From Actinomycetes bacterium (GTDB lineage: Bacteria > Actinomycetota > Aquicultoria > CAJVYJ01): a stretch of 6,524 nucleotides of DNA. Positions 1 to 6,096 of this stretch are shown one piece after another. Under the pieces are notes generated by a model that worked only from the letters and a program-made list of their open reading frames with translations, was not told where the DNA came from and did not search any database. The position numbers and the translations under genes are program-made. Numbering within the stretch: the first letter of the stretch is position 1; each line of letters opens with the position of its first letter. The DNA lies in contig JAUVQW010000064.1 of assembly GCA_030597945.1 (NCBI GenBank), forward strand, positions 1 to 6,524. The letters are read 5' to 3'.

Positions 1-822
1 TATCTTGTGGGAATCAACAAAATTTCCTTTATCATCTATGGCGCCTATCCTGTCTGCGTCACCATCTAAGGCAAGTCCAAGATCGAAACCTCCCTCTATA
101 ACGGCACTTTTTAAATCAGACAGATTTGACTCTATCGGCTCCGGATTTACTCCTCCAAATGTGGGCAGCACTTGCCCGTGGATCTCCTCGGCAACACATC
201 CTAATTCCCCGATGATATTCTTTAAATAACCTTGTCCGGCTCCATACATGGGATCGATCAGGACTTTAATGTCGGGACTGAATGCTTCTTTTCTAAGCAG
301 GGAAAAGACTTTATCAAAATAATCAGGAGAAGGGTCAAATCTTGAGATAACACCATTATTTATCGATTCATCAAAAGGGATCAACTTAGGTTCGATCTTA
401 AACTCACGATTGTGCTCGTAAATTTTCTCGATCTCTTTCATGATCTTTGAACTTGCCGAACCACCGTAAGAGGCTTTAAACTTAAGGCCGTTATAGGCTG
501 CCGGATTATGGCTTGCTGTAATAATAATGCCGCCATCGACCTGCCTATCACAGACAGCAAATGAGACAACCGGGGTGGGAGTAAAGCTTCCGGTCAACAA
601 TACGTCAATGCCTTCTCCGGCTAAGACTTCGCAAGTGGTTTTTGCGAATTTATCAGACATGAAACGGGTGTCATAACCGACGACAAGGCACGGTCGATCA
701 TTTTTTGATAAAACATAGTCGGCGATTGCTTTTGTAACATTGGTAACGTTTTCAAAAGTAAAATTGTCGGCGATAACATCGCGCCAGCCATCCGTACCGA
801 AAGTGATCTTCTTCTCAGCCAT
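1..822 (-). CDS. Phosphomannomutase/phosphoglucomutase, N-terminal 274 residues (cut by the window edge)
   Basis: This is an alpha-D-phosphohexomutase that should interconvert hexose-6-phosphate and hexose-1-phosphate in the cytoplasm. Next to GDP-mannose genes, mannose-6-phosphate to mannose-1-phosphate is the likeliest reaction. Translation from ATG at 822 begins MAEKKITFGTDGWR, the usual family opening. The phosphoserine loop TASHNP lies at residues 102-107, with catalytic Ser104. The metal-binding loop DGDADR lies at 253-258, with Asp253, Asp255 and Asp257. The family is usually about 450-480 residues, so domains 1 and most of 2 are present, while the sugar-binding and C-terminal phosphate-binding domains lie beyond base 1. 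It starts 25 bp after the dehydratase stop, and its ribosome binding site is weak (GGTAAAAG), so coupling to the upstream gene is likely. Glucose or glucosamine phosphate specificity cannot be excluded from this half. Family certain; substrate inferred. Confidence 0.93.
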   Translation of the reverse strand, partial: MAEKKITFGTDGWRDVIADNFTFENVTNVTKAIADYVLSKNDRPCLVVGYDTRFMSDKFAKTTCEVLAGEGIDVLLTGSFTPTPVVSFAVCDRQVDGGIIITASHNPAAYNGLKFKASYGGSASSKIMKEIEKIYEHNREFKIEPKLIPFDESINNGVISRFDPSPDYFDKVFSLLRKEAFSPDIKVLIDPMYGAGQGYLKNIIGELGCVAEEIHGQVLPTFGGVNPEPIESNLSDLKSAVIEGGFDLGLALDGDADRIGAIDDKGNFVDSHKI

Positions 823-847
823 TAAATCTTTTACCGGATTCAAATAG

Positions 848-1798
848 TCAGACTCTTTCCCGCCACCAATTTAACGTATCTTCCAAAGTTTTATCAAAGG
901 GGATCTCCGGTTTCCAACCGGTTGCTGCCTCCAGCTTACTAGCATCGCCGTAAAGGATCTCAACATCTGATGGCCTCATCCGATCAGGATCTTGCCGTAC
1001 TTCAATCTCCTTATCGCTAAGGGCAAGCAGACTGTTCAAAAGTTCCTGGATCGTGATAGTCCGGTTTGAAGCGATATTGTATACTTCTCCAGGCTCTCCT
1101 TTTTCAGCCGCTAACCAGTAACCCCTTACCGTATCCCTTACATCAGTAAAATCTCTTTTGGCCTCCAGATTGCCAACATAAATGATCGGCTCATTTATTC
1201 CGGCCTCTATCTCGGCTATCTGCTTCGCAAAATTTGAAGTCACAAAGACATGTCCTCGCCTCGGGCCGGTGTGATTAAAGGCCCTCGTCCTGATCGCTTT
1301 GATACCATAACTTTGGAAGTATTGATAACCCATGAGATCCTGTGCGACCTTGCTAACCGCATAGGGGCTTAGCGGTCGAAGCGGATTTGTCTCCTTTATC
1401 GGAACTTCATCTGGATAGACCATGCCATACTCTTCCGAAGAGCAAGCTATCTGGATAGGGCATTCAAGGCCGAGTCTTCTGATCGTCTCAAATATGTTCA
1501 CTTGCCCTATTATATTTGTGGTAAGCGTTTCAGTTGGCGCGTTCCATGAAGTCGGGACAAAGCTCTGCGCCGCAAGGTGAAAGATGTAGTCCGGTTTCGA
1601 CTTTTCTAAGGCCGTATATACAGATTCTGCATCGCGGATGTCACCTTCGATCAAATTTATGTCTTCGATGATCCCTTCCACATTCTCCATCTTGCTTCGC
1701 CATCTTTGGATGCCCCATACCTCAATGCCGTTTTTAAGACAATATTCAGCTAAAAAACTTCCTGCGAATCCTGTGATCCCTGTTATTAACGCTCGCAA
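848..1798 (-). CDS. gmd: GDP-mannose 4,6-dehydratase-like extended SDR enzyme (TTG start)
   Basis: This NAD(P)-dependent sugar-nucleotide enzyme of 316 residues probably converts GDP-D-mannose to GDP-4-keto-6-deoxy-D-mannose. The Rossmann motif GITGFAG is at residues 7-13. The active-site segment ACSSEEYG (118-125) places Ser120 and Glu122 where E. coli Gmd has its catalytic Thr and Glu. The YAVSK motif gives Tyr146 and Lys150. The stretch NHTGPRRG (175-182) resembles the PRRG substrate loop of dehydratases. VGNLEAKRDFTDVRD (208-222) and RPSDVE (275-280) are typical of the short Gmd/Rmd group; classical Gmd is longer. The start codon is TTG at 1798-1796. It is preferred because AGGAGG sits 4 nt upstream and because the next Met (residue 37) would remove the nucleotide-binding motif. 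It follows the nucleotidyltransferase by 48 bp and precedes the mutase by 25 bp. It is paralogous to the SDR gene ending at 2995. It could instead be the reductase, with the roles of the pair swapped. Confidence 0.85.
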   Translation of the reverse strand: MRALITGITGFAGSFLAEYCLKNGIEVWGIQRWRSKMENVEGIIEDINLIEGDIRDAESVYTALEKSKPDYIFHLAAQSFVPTSWNAPTETLTTNIIGQVNIFETIRRLGLECPIQIACSSEEYGMVYPDEVPIKETNPLRPLSPYAVSKVAQDLMGYQYFQSYGIKAIRTRAFNHTGPRRGHVFVTSNFAKQIAEIEAGINEPIIYVGNLEAKRDFTDVRDTVRGYWLAAEKGEPGEVYNIASNRTITIQELLNSLLALSDKEIEVRQDPDRMRPSDVEILYGDASKLEAATGWKPEIPFDKTLEDTLNWWRERV

Positions 1799-1802
1799 CC
1801 TG

Positions 1803-1808
1803 CCTCCT
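1803..1808 (-). promoter_or_regulatory. Strong ribosome binding site that fixes a TTG start
   Basis: The minus strand reads AGGAGG, then CAGG, then TTG at 1798. The spacer of 4 nt is on the short side, but the full consensus supports the TTG as the true start of the dehydratase. Confidence 0.7.
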
Positions 1809-1846
1809 GTTTTGTAGATAACCTTATAGTGCTTATCAATAATGGT

Positions 1847-2959
1847 TTAAAATTTTATTGTCCCCGGCCCGATCTTTGTATCCGGCCAGACTTTGATCCC
1901 TTTTTTTAGCCAGTTTTCTTCGCCAACTGCCATATTGTCACCCAAAACCGAGCATTCTTCAATATGAACCTTACGACCTACCTCTATATTTCTCCCAAGT
2001 ATGCTATTTTTTATCACACTACTACCGCTTATTTGACAGCCATCAAGAATTACTGAACTCTCGACCCTTACCCCATCGCTTATAACACAGTTCTCACCGA
2101 TAGATGTCGGCCCGGTAACACTGACGTTTTCACCTATCTCACAGTTAGGTCCGATGAGTACCGGTCCAAAGAGATTTGATGAGTCGGCTACTTTGGAATC
2201 TTTTCCCAGCCAAATCCCAGGACGGACCTGCTCCATATCCAAACCTATCCCGACTTTTCCATCGAGCATATCGTAATGGGCGCGCAAATATTTTTCCGGA
2301 CTACCAATATCCAGCCAGTAAGCACTTGTCGGAAAACCGAATAGTGGCAATCCCTTTTCAAGGATTAGTGGAAAAAGACCTCTCTCAAAAGAGTAATTCT
2401 CACCAGAGGGAGCATATGACAATATTTCCGGCTCAAGTATATATGTTCCGGCGTTAATGAGATCAGTTGTGACCTCATCCCAACTGGGCTTCTCTAAAAA
2501 CTCTTTAACATGTCCGTCAGAATTTAGAGGGACCAGGCCATAGCTGGTCGGGTCGTCGACTGAAGTCAACGCAAGGGTCGCCAGAGCTTGCTTTTGGCGA
2601 TGGTATTCGAGCAAATGAGTCAAGTTGATATCTGTTAATATATCGCCGTTAAAGACGACAAAAGTATCTTTGATAAGACTCTCGATATTTTTTACAGCTC
2701 CACACGTTCCAAGCGGTTCAGACTCGCTGACGCAAGTTACCTTTACGCCGATATTCGAGAAATCATCTTTTAAGCAATCAAATGTAGCCGGAAGGTAGCC
2801 AGTCGAGAGGATGATTTCATCGAACCCGTGGTTCTTTAAAAGTTTGATTACATATTCGATAAAAGGCCGATTTACAAGAGGTAGCATAGGCTTAGGTAAA
2901 GTCATCGTAAGAGGTCTAAGGCGGGTACCTAATCCGCCAACCAGTATAACAGCTTGCAT
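1847..2959 (-). CDS. Sugar-1-phosphate nucleotidyltransferase, probably mannose-1-phosphate guanylyltransferase
   Basis: The 370-residue cytoplasmic enzyme should activate a sugar-1-phosphate with an NTP. GTP plus mannose-1-phosphate giving GDP-mannose is the best fit to the neighbours. The N-terminal nucleotidyltransferase domain (about 1-235) has the signature GGLGTRLRPLT (8-18) followed by PKPMLP (22-27) with Lys23. It also has EPLGTCGA (81-88), the metal-binding NGD (104-106), EKP (156-158), NAGTYIL (169-175) and WLDIG (215-219). Residues about 250-345 are hexapeptide-like repeats (IG.NC, IGENV, ILDGCQI), forming a left-handed beta-helix as in GlmU-like pyrophosphorylases. The length suits the single-function type, without a fused isomerase or mutase. 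ATG at 2959 is preceded by AGGAGG with a 5-nt spacer. It lies 35 bp after the Rmd-like gene, across a small GC hairpin. Thymidylyl- or uridylyltransferase activity is the main alternative, because motifs alone do not settle the base or sugar. Confidence 0.88.
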   Translation of the reverse strand: MQAVILVGGLGTRLRPLTMTLPKPMLPLVNRPFIEYVIKLLKNHGFDEIILSTGYLPATFDCLKDDFSNIGVKVTCVSESEPLGTCGAVKNIESLIKDTFVVFNGDILTDINLTHLLEYHRQKQALATLALTSVDDPTSYGLVPLNSDGHVKEFLEKPSWDEVTTDLINAGTYILEPEILSYAPSGENYSFERGLFPLILEKGLPLFGFPTSAYWLDIGSPEKYLRAHYDMLDGKVGIGLDMEQVRPGIWLGKDSKVADSSNLFGPVLIGPNCEIGENVSVTGPTSIGENCVISDGVRVESSVILDGCQISGSSVIKNSILGRNIEVGRKVHIEECSVLGDNMAVGEENWLKKGIKVWPDTKIGPGTIKF

Positions 2960-2964
2960 ATACT

Positions 2965-2970
2965 CCTCCT
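2965..2970 (-). promoter_or_regulatory. Ribosome binding site of the nucleotidyltransferase
   Basis: The minus strand reads AAAGGAGGAGTATATG. A perfect AGGAGG sits 5 nt before the ATG at 2959 and begins only 2 nt after the 3' arm of the intergenic hairpin, so the two elements could influence each other. Confidence 0.7.
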
Positions 2971-2972
2971 TT

Positions 2973-2987
2973 GGCGCCTGCGGCGCC
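2973..2987 (-). repeat. GC-only hairpin in the intergenic gap before the nucleotidyltransferase
   Basis: The minus strand reads GGCGCC, GCA, GGCGCC: two copies of a self-complementary hexamer that can fold into a 6-bp all-GC stem with a 3-nt loop. It occupies the 35-bp gap between the Rmd-like stop (2995) and the nucleotidyltransferase start (2959). No U-run follows, so it is not an intrinsic terminator. It could act as an mRNA stability or processing element or modulate access to the adjacent ribosome binding site. The structure is seen in the sequence; any role is inference. Confidence 0.5.
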
Positions 2988-2994
2988 TTACGGC

Positions 2995-3948
2995 CTAGCC
3001 CTCGTCAGCTAAGCGATCTCTCCAACAATTAAGTAAATCTAATAAAGTACTATCCATATCAATTGTCGGCTCCCATCCCACGTCCCTCATTATTTTGGAG
3101 TTATCGCCCACTAAAATTGGCACGTCCGACGGTCTGTTTTTTTCCGGATCTACTTCTACTTTTATCTTAATATCTGTATGGCCAAGCAACATCTCCAATA
3201 TCTCGCGAGCCGAATACGCTTTTGCGGAGCAGACATTATAAGCTTCACCGGCCCTTCCCTTTTCGGCTATCAATTTATAGGCTCTTACAACATCCCTTAC
3301 GTCCGTAAAATCTCTCTTTGCCTCGAGATTTCCCACCATGATCTTGGCGACCCTTATCCCTCTCTCTATTTCCGCGATTTGCCTGGCAAAATCGCTGCAG
3401 ACAAAAGTATCGCTTTGAAATGGCCCAGTATGATTAAATGACCGGCTCCTAGTTACCGGGAGACCGAATCCGATAAAATACTGAAGCCCAATAAAATCCT
3501 GACATACTTTGCTTGCCGCATAAGGACTATCGGGACGAATGTCAGCTTCTTCTTTTAGCGGCAATTCTTCCGGACTGACGGCGCCGTACTCCTGGCTGGA
3601 GCAAGCTATCATCACCTTTGGTTTATTTGAAAGTTTTAAAGCTGCCGCCATTACGTTTATCTGTCCCATTATATTAACCTGATAAGTGCGGTATTGATCG
3701 GTCCATGAAGCCGCGACTGAGCTTATCGCCGCTAAGTGATATATATAGTCGGGCTCGATCTTAAGAATTAGATCCTCAACGCGGCTTGCGTCGATGATAT
3801 CGACTGAGCGATATTCGATAGAATCGATCTCTGAAGAAGTACTATTTGGCCGATGATCAAAGCCATATATCTCGCATTCGTCTCTTAACATCTCAATCAG
3901 ATGATGCCCGGCAAAACCGGCAACGCCTGTTATCAAGACCTTATTCAA
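2995..3948 (-). CDS. rmd: GDP-6-deoxy-D-mannose reductase-like extended SDR enzyme (TTG start)
   Basis: This 317-residue SDR enzyme probably reduces the C4 keto group of GDP-4-keto-6-deoxy-D-mannose to give GDP-D-rhamnose. The Rossmann motif GVAGFAG is at residues 8-14 and YAASK provides Tyr143 and Lys147. The active-site segment ACSSQEYG (115-122) has Gln119 where dehydratases carry the catalytic Glu. The loop NHTGPFQSDTF (172-182) resembles the GPGQS-type loop of Rmd rather than the PRRG loop of Gmd. VGNLEAKRDFTDVRD (205-219) and RPSDVP (272-277) mark the same short Gmd/Rmd group. The start is TTG at 3948-3946, directly after the in-frame TAA of the upstream glycosyltransferase (3951-3949). 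No upstream start is possible, and the next Met (residue 20) would cost the nucleotide-binding motif. The upstream purine-rich stretch is a weak ribosome binding site, so re-initiation after the preceding stop is likely. GDP-6-deoxy-D-talose synthase (Tld-like) is a real alternative, because the C4 stereochemistry cannot be read here. Confidence 0.82.
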   Translation of the reverse strand: MNKVLITGVAGFAGHHLIEMLRDECEIYGFDHRPNSTSSEIDSIEYRSVDIIDASRVEDLILKIEPDYIYHLAAISSVAASWTDQYRTYQVNIMGQINVMAAALKLSNKPKVMIACSSQEYGAVSPEELPLKEEADIRPDSPYAASKVCQDFIGLQYFIGFGLPVTRSRSFNHTGPFQSDTFVCSDFARQIAEIERGIRVAKIMVGNLEAKRDFTDVRDVVRAYKLIAEKGRAGEAYNVCSAKAYSAREILEMLLGHTDIKIKVEVDPEKNRPSDVPILVGDNSKIMRDVGWEPTIDMDSTLLDLLNCWRDRLADEG

Positions 3949-4851
3949 TTATGTCTCTTTCTCTTCCTTGACCCTCGTCTCAGCCATTATTTTTTGAACA
4001 TTGCTTGCAGTGATCAACATCAATGTCCTCGCAAACAAACCGACCACGACTAATGGCTTTAAAAAACGGCGCCAACTCTCTTTATACTTTTTCGCATAGA
4101 ATCTGTACATGCTTTTTTGAAACTCCACTATCATCTTGGTGTTCGATTGTTCGCTGCTCTTACCAATATGGTGGACGACTTTCGCTTCCGTGGTAAATAA
4201 TACCTGCCAACCCTTGTTCCTTAACCGATAGCAGAGATCAAGATCCTCAACGTACATAAAAAAGTTCTCATCAAAATAATCTACTTCTTCAACAGCATCT
4301 CTCTTTATAAACATAGCCGCCCCGGACACCCAATCTACCAGACGATCACCGGACCTATCCCAATCCAACATCTTATATCTTACGGACCAAGGATTCATGT
4401 GCCAAAAAATACCTAAAAAAGCGTGCATGCTGGCGTCAACAAATCTCGGGAAATTTCTTCCGGTGATCTGGGTGCTGCCATCGGTGTTTAATAGCATTGG
4501 TCCAATAATAGCTATTTCTTCATCGTGTTCCCCGTGTTCAAACAATACGTCTATAGTCTCTCTCTCGACTCGGGTATCACTATTAAGTAGAAATACGTAC
4601 TTCGCTGAACTTTGCCTCAGCGCTTGATTCGCGGCAGCTGAATATCCAAGATTGCCGGCATTTTCAACTAATTCGACGTCGGGAAATTCTTCCAGCACCA
4701 TTTTCTGGCTGCCATCATCAGAATGATTATCAATAACTTTTATCGAGTAGCTCACCAAAGGATGCGCTAAATATATCGACTCTAAGCACTCTCTAAGTAA
4801 GTCTTTAGTATTCCAGTTTATTATCGCTATGGCAACATCTAGTTCACTCAT
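3949..4851 (-). CDS. Family 2 glycosyltransferase (rhamnosyltransferase-like), start corrected to 4851
   Basis: This is a GT-A fold inverting glycosyltransferase of 300 residues that should transfer a sugar from a nucleotide donor to a growing glycan at the inner membrane face. Numbered from ATG 4851, it has IAIINWNT (8-15), DNHSDDGS (41-48), NLGYSAAAN (67-75), the metal-binding NSD (90-92), DWVSGAAMF (173-181), the acidic pair of YVEDLDLC at Glu202-Asp203, and VVHHIG (225-230). This order is typical of the COG1216/RfbF-like group. A hydrophobic stretch near 266-282 could attach it to the membrane. ATG 4851 forms ATGA with the upstream glycosyltransferase stop, a classic coupled overlap. An ATG at 4887 would add 12 residues but lacks a well-spaced ribosome binding site and would extend past the usual family N-terminus. 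Its stop abuts the next start with no gap. Acceptor, donor and linkage are not readable; a 6-deoxyhexose donor is inferred from the operon. Confidence 0.9.
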   Translation of the reverse strand: MSELDVAIAIINWNTKDLLRECLESIYLAHPLVSYSIKVIDNHSDDGSQKMVLEEFPDVELVENAGNLGYSAAANQALRQSSAKYVFLLNSDTRVERETIDVLFEHGEHDEEIAIIGPMLLNTDGSTQITGRNFPRFVDASMHAFLGIFWHMNPWSVRYKMLDWDRSGDRLVDWVSGAAMFIKRDAVEEVDYFDENFFMYVEDLDLCYRLRNKGWQVLFTTEAKVVHHIGKSSEQSNTKMIVEFQKSMYRFYAKKYKESWRRFLKPLVVVGLFARTLMLITASNVQKIMAETRVKEEKET

Positions 4852-5864
4852 TTTACTTTCCCACCAATTAAATGCTTTCCAATCCATTCCCGATAGTTAA
4901 ACGGCTTCAACCACGACTCTTCAAATTCTTTCTGGCTGATCTTTCTGCCTCTTTGAATAGTCTTACGCTTCCTTAACATCGCCGGAAATTTTTTAATCAC
5001 ATCTGCCCATCCTGCCAATGCGGGAGGATATCTAAATAATAACGCTACCCCTTTTAATGTGTCTGTCACGATAAAATGAGGAAGACTCTTTATTATACTG
5101 GAAAAAGAATCATTTTTTATTAGCATAAAGTAACGGTTCTTGTAATTATGCATCTCTACTAATTTACTCTTTCTTAAAGCTATCCCTCCCCTGAAATGAT
5201 AGGCAACAGCGTTAGGAGTGTAAATAGACTTCCAGCCCCTAAGTTGCGCTCTCCAACTAAGATCAGTATCTTCTAAAAACATAAAAAAATCACTGTCAAA
5301 ATACTCGCCGCCCACTTCAATATCTTCTAGCATGCTTCTCCTATATAAAGCAGCTCCGGCGCAAGGCCCGAATATTTCCTCCCTCTTATTAAATTGCCCT
5401 GTATCAGGAAGGCCGTCACCCCTGTCGGTAAAAAGCCTGTTTTTATAGATGACATGGCCAGTACTGTCTATCGTCGGTGGGTCTGTCCTGTCCATACGAT
5501 AGATTTTGCCAGAGACCGAACCTGCCCGGTCATCACCTACGATAGAAGAGAAGGCATTAGTCAAAAAATCAGGCTCCAATGTCACATCGACATTTAAAGT
5601 AAGGACAAATTCGCCTTTAGACTTATTGATCCCCATCTTCATCGCTTTGGCAAATCCAAGATTAGTTGGATTATTCACTATTTCGATCTTGGGAAGATAT
5701 TCGGCGATCATTTTTGGTGACCGGTCGCTTGAAAAGTTATCTATGACGATGACTTCTGTATTGCTATAATCCTGGGCCAAAACCGAATCAAGGCAGTCTG
5801 TGATGAACTTCTCTCCATTAAAGTTCAGGATCACTATCGATATCAAAGGCTTCTCTCTACTCAT
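4848..5864 (-). CDS. Family 2 glycosyltransferase (rhamnosyltransferase-like)
   Basis: This GT-A glycosyltransferase of 338 residues shares the plan of its downstream neighbour: ISIVILNFNG (8-17), DNFSSDRS (42-49), NLGFAKAM (68-75), the metal-binding NVD (91-93), GPCAGAALYRR (166-176), the acidic motif LEDTDLSW (197-204) and AYHFRGG (221-227). It belongs to the COG1216-type group often annotated as rhamnosyltransferase. The last 110 residues hold a moderately hydrophobic part (about 258-290) and then a strongly basic stretch (about 291-312), suggesting contact with the membrane and its anionic lipids. ATG 5864 has AAGGA 10 nt upstream. The start overlaps the stop of a possible 42-codon ORF by ATGA, and its own stop overlaps the next glycosyltransferase start in the same way. 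Two different GT2 enzymes in tandem suggest two linkages in the repeat unit, or a primer plus an elongating enzyme. Specificity cannot be read. Confidence 0.92.
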   Translation of the reverse strand: MSREKPLISIVILNFNGEKFITDCLDSVLAQDYSNTEVIVIDNFSSDRSPKMIAEYLPKIEIVNNPTNLGFAKAMKMGINKSKGEFVLTLNVDVTLEPDFLTNAFSSIVGDDRAGSVSGKIYRMDRTDPPTIDSTGHVIYKNRLFTDRGDGLPDTGQFNKREEIFGPCAGAALYRRSMLEDIEVGGEYFDSDFFMFLEDTDLSWRAQLRGWKSIYTPNAVAYHFRGGIALRKSKLVEMHNYKNRYFMLIKNDSFSSIIKSLPHFIVTDTLKGVALLFRYPPALAGWADVIKKFPAMLRKRKTIQRGRKISQKEFEESWLKPFNYREWIGKHLIGGKVK

Positions 5865-5989
5865 GCAGTTTTTTTCCTTACGATAACTAGCTCCACCAAG
5901 TGTTTAATAATATCATTAAAGTCTTCCCTTTTAACCGCTAATCTCACTAAACTAATATCATTTACATCTTTCCGACACGGTATAGACAT
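5861..5989 (-). CDS. Possible small leader ORF of 42 residues, function unknown
   Basis: The ORF begins at ATG 5989 behind TAGGAGCCGCGGATG, an AGGAG box with an ideal 6-nt spacer, and ends in TGA that overlaps the first glycosyltransferase start as ATGA. That is the same coupling used between the two glycosyltransferases. The 42-residue product is basic, starts MSIPCRKDVND and ends VIVRKKTA, with an amphipathic-looking helix from about residue 14 to 37 and no signal peptide or clear membrane span. I recognise no family. An in-frame TAG lies 9 nt upstream of the ATG, so it is not an open tail of a longer frame. It could be a real small protein, a leader peptide that couples translation into the glycosyltransferase, or the tail of a decayed gene whose earlier part is the frame ending at 5962. 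Confidence 0.35.
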   Translation of the reverse strand: MSIPCRKDVNDISLVRLAVKREDFNDIIKHLVELVIVRKKTA

Positions 5990-6096
5990 CCGCGGCTCCT
6001 ACTTTTATTAGAAATAGCTGCCTCCCAGTCAAGTCCCTTTTCGCATAACAGCCAAATCTTTTTCGCGCTCATAAGTATCACTTCTTCAGGCTTCAT
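5962..6096 (-). other. Short ORF (44 residues) overlapping the leader ORF; possible decayed gene fragment
   Basis: From ATG 6096 a frame of 44 residues runs to TAA at 5964-5962, overlapping the next small ORF by 28 nt in another frame. It includes the readable phrases MKPEEVILMSAKK and CEKGLDWEAA, which look protein-like. The frame is open back to a TGA at about 6126. The ribosome binding site is weak. If one indel is assumed near 5990-6000, this frame joins the 42-codon ORF into one stretch of roughly 75-80 residues. That would fit the C-terminus of a decayed gene, loosely recalling a PEEVILMK-type segment in nucleotidyltransferase-like proteins. The join and the family hint are speculation; the ORF alone may be chance. 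Confidence 0.2.

Noticed and set aside
5..229. Plus-strand frame at the left edge
   Set aside because: It is antisense to the clearly coding phosphohexomutase, so it is a shadow frame.
2176..2457. Plus-strand frames inside the nucleotidyltransferase, Rmd-like and glycosyltransferase genes (also 2811-3032, 3178-3441, 4397-4627, 5394-5597, 5506-5769)
   Set aside because: Each lies antisense to a gene with family motifs, and none has a recognisable domain or a ribosome binding site that outweighs this.
2973..2987. Intrinsic terminator between the Rmd-like gene and the nucleotidyltransferase
   Set aside because: A GC stem exists, but it is followed by the AGGAGG box and not a U-run, and it sits inside a compact operon.
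6005..6032. Promoter-like pair on the minus strand: TTGACT (6032-6027) and TAATAA (6010-6005), spacer 16 nt
   Set aside because: The -35 is good (5 of 6) but the -10 matches only 3 of 6 consensus positions, and transcription would start within or at the AGGAG box of the 42-codon ORF. Too weak to annotate, though it could serve the first glycosyltransferase with a leader of about 135 nt.
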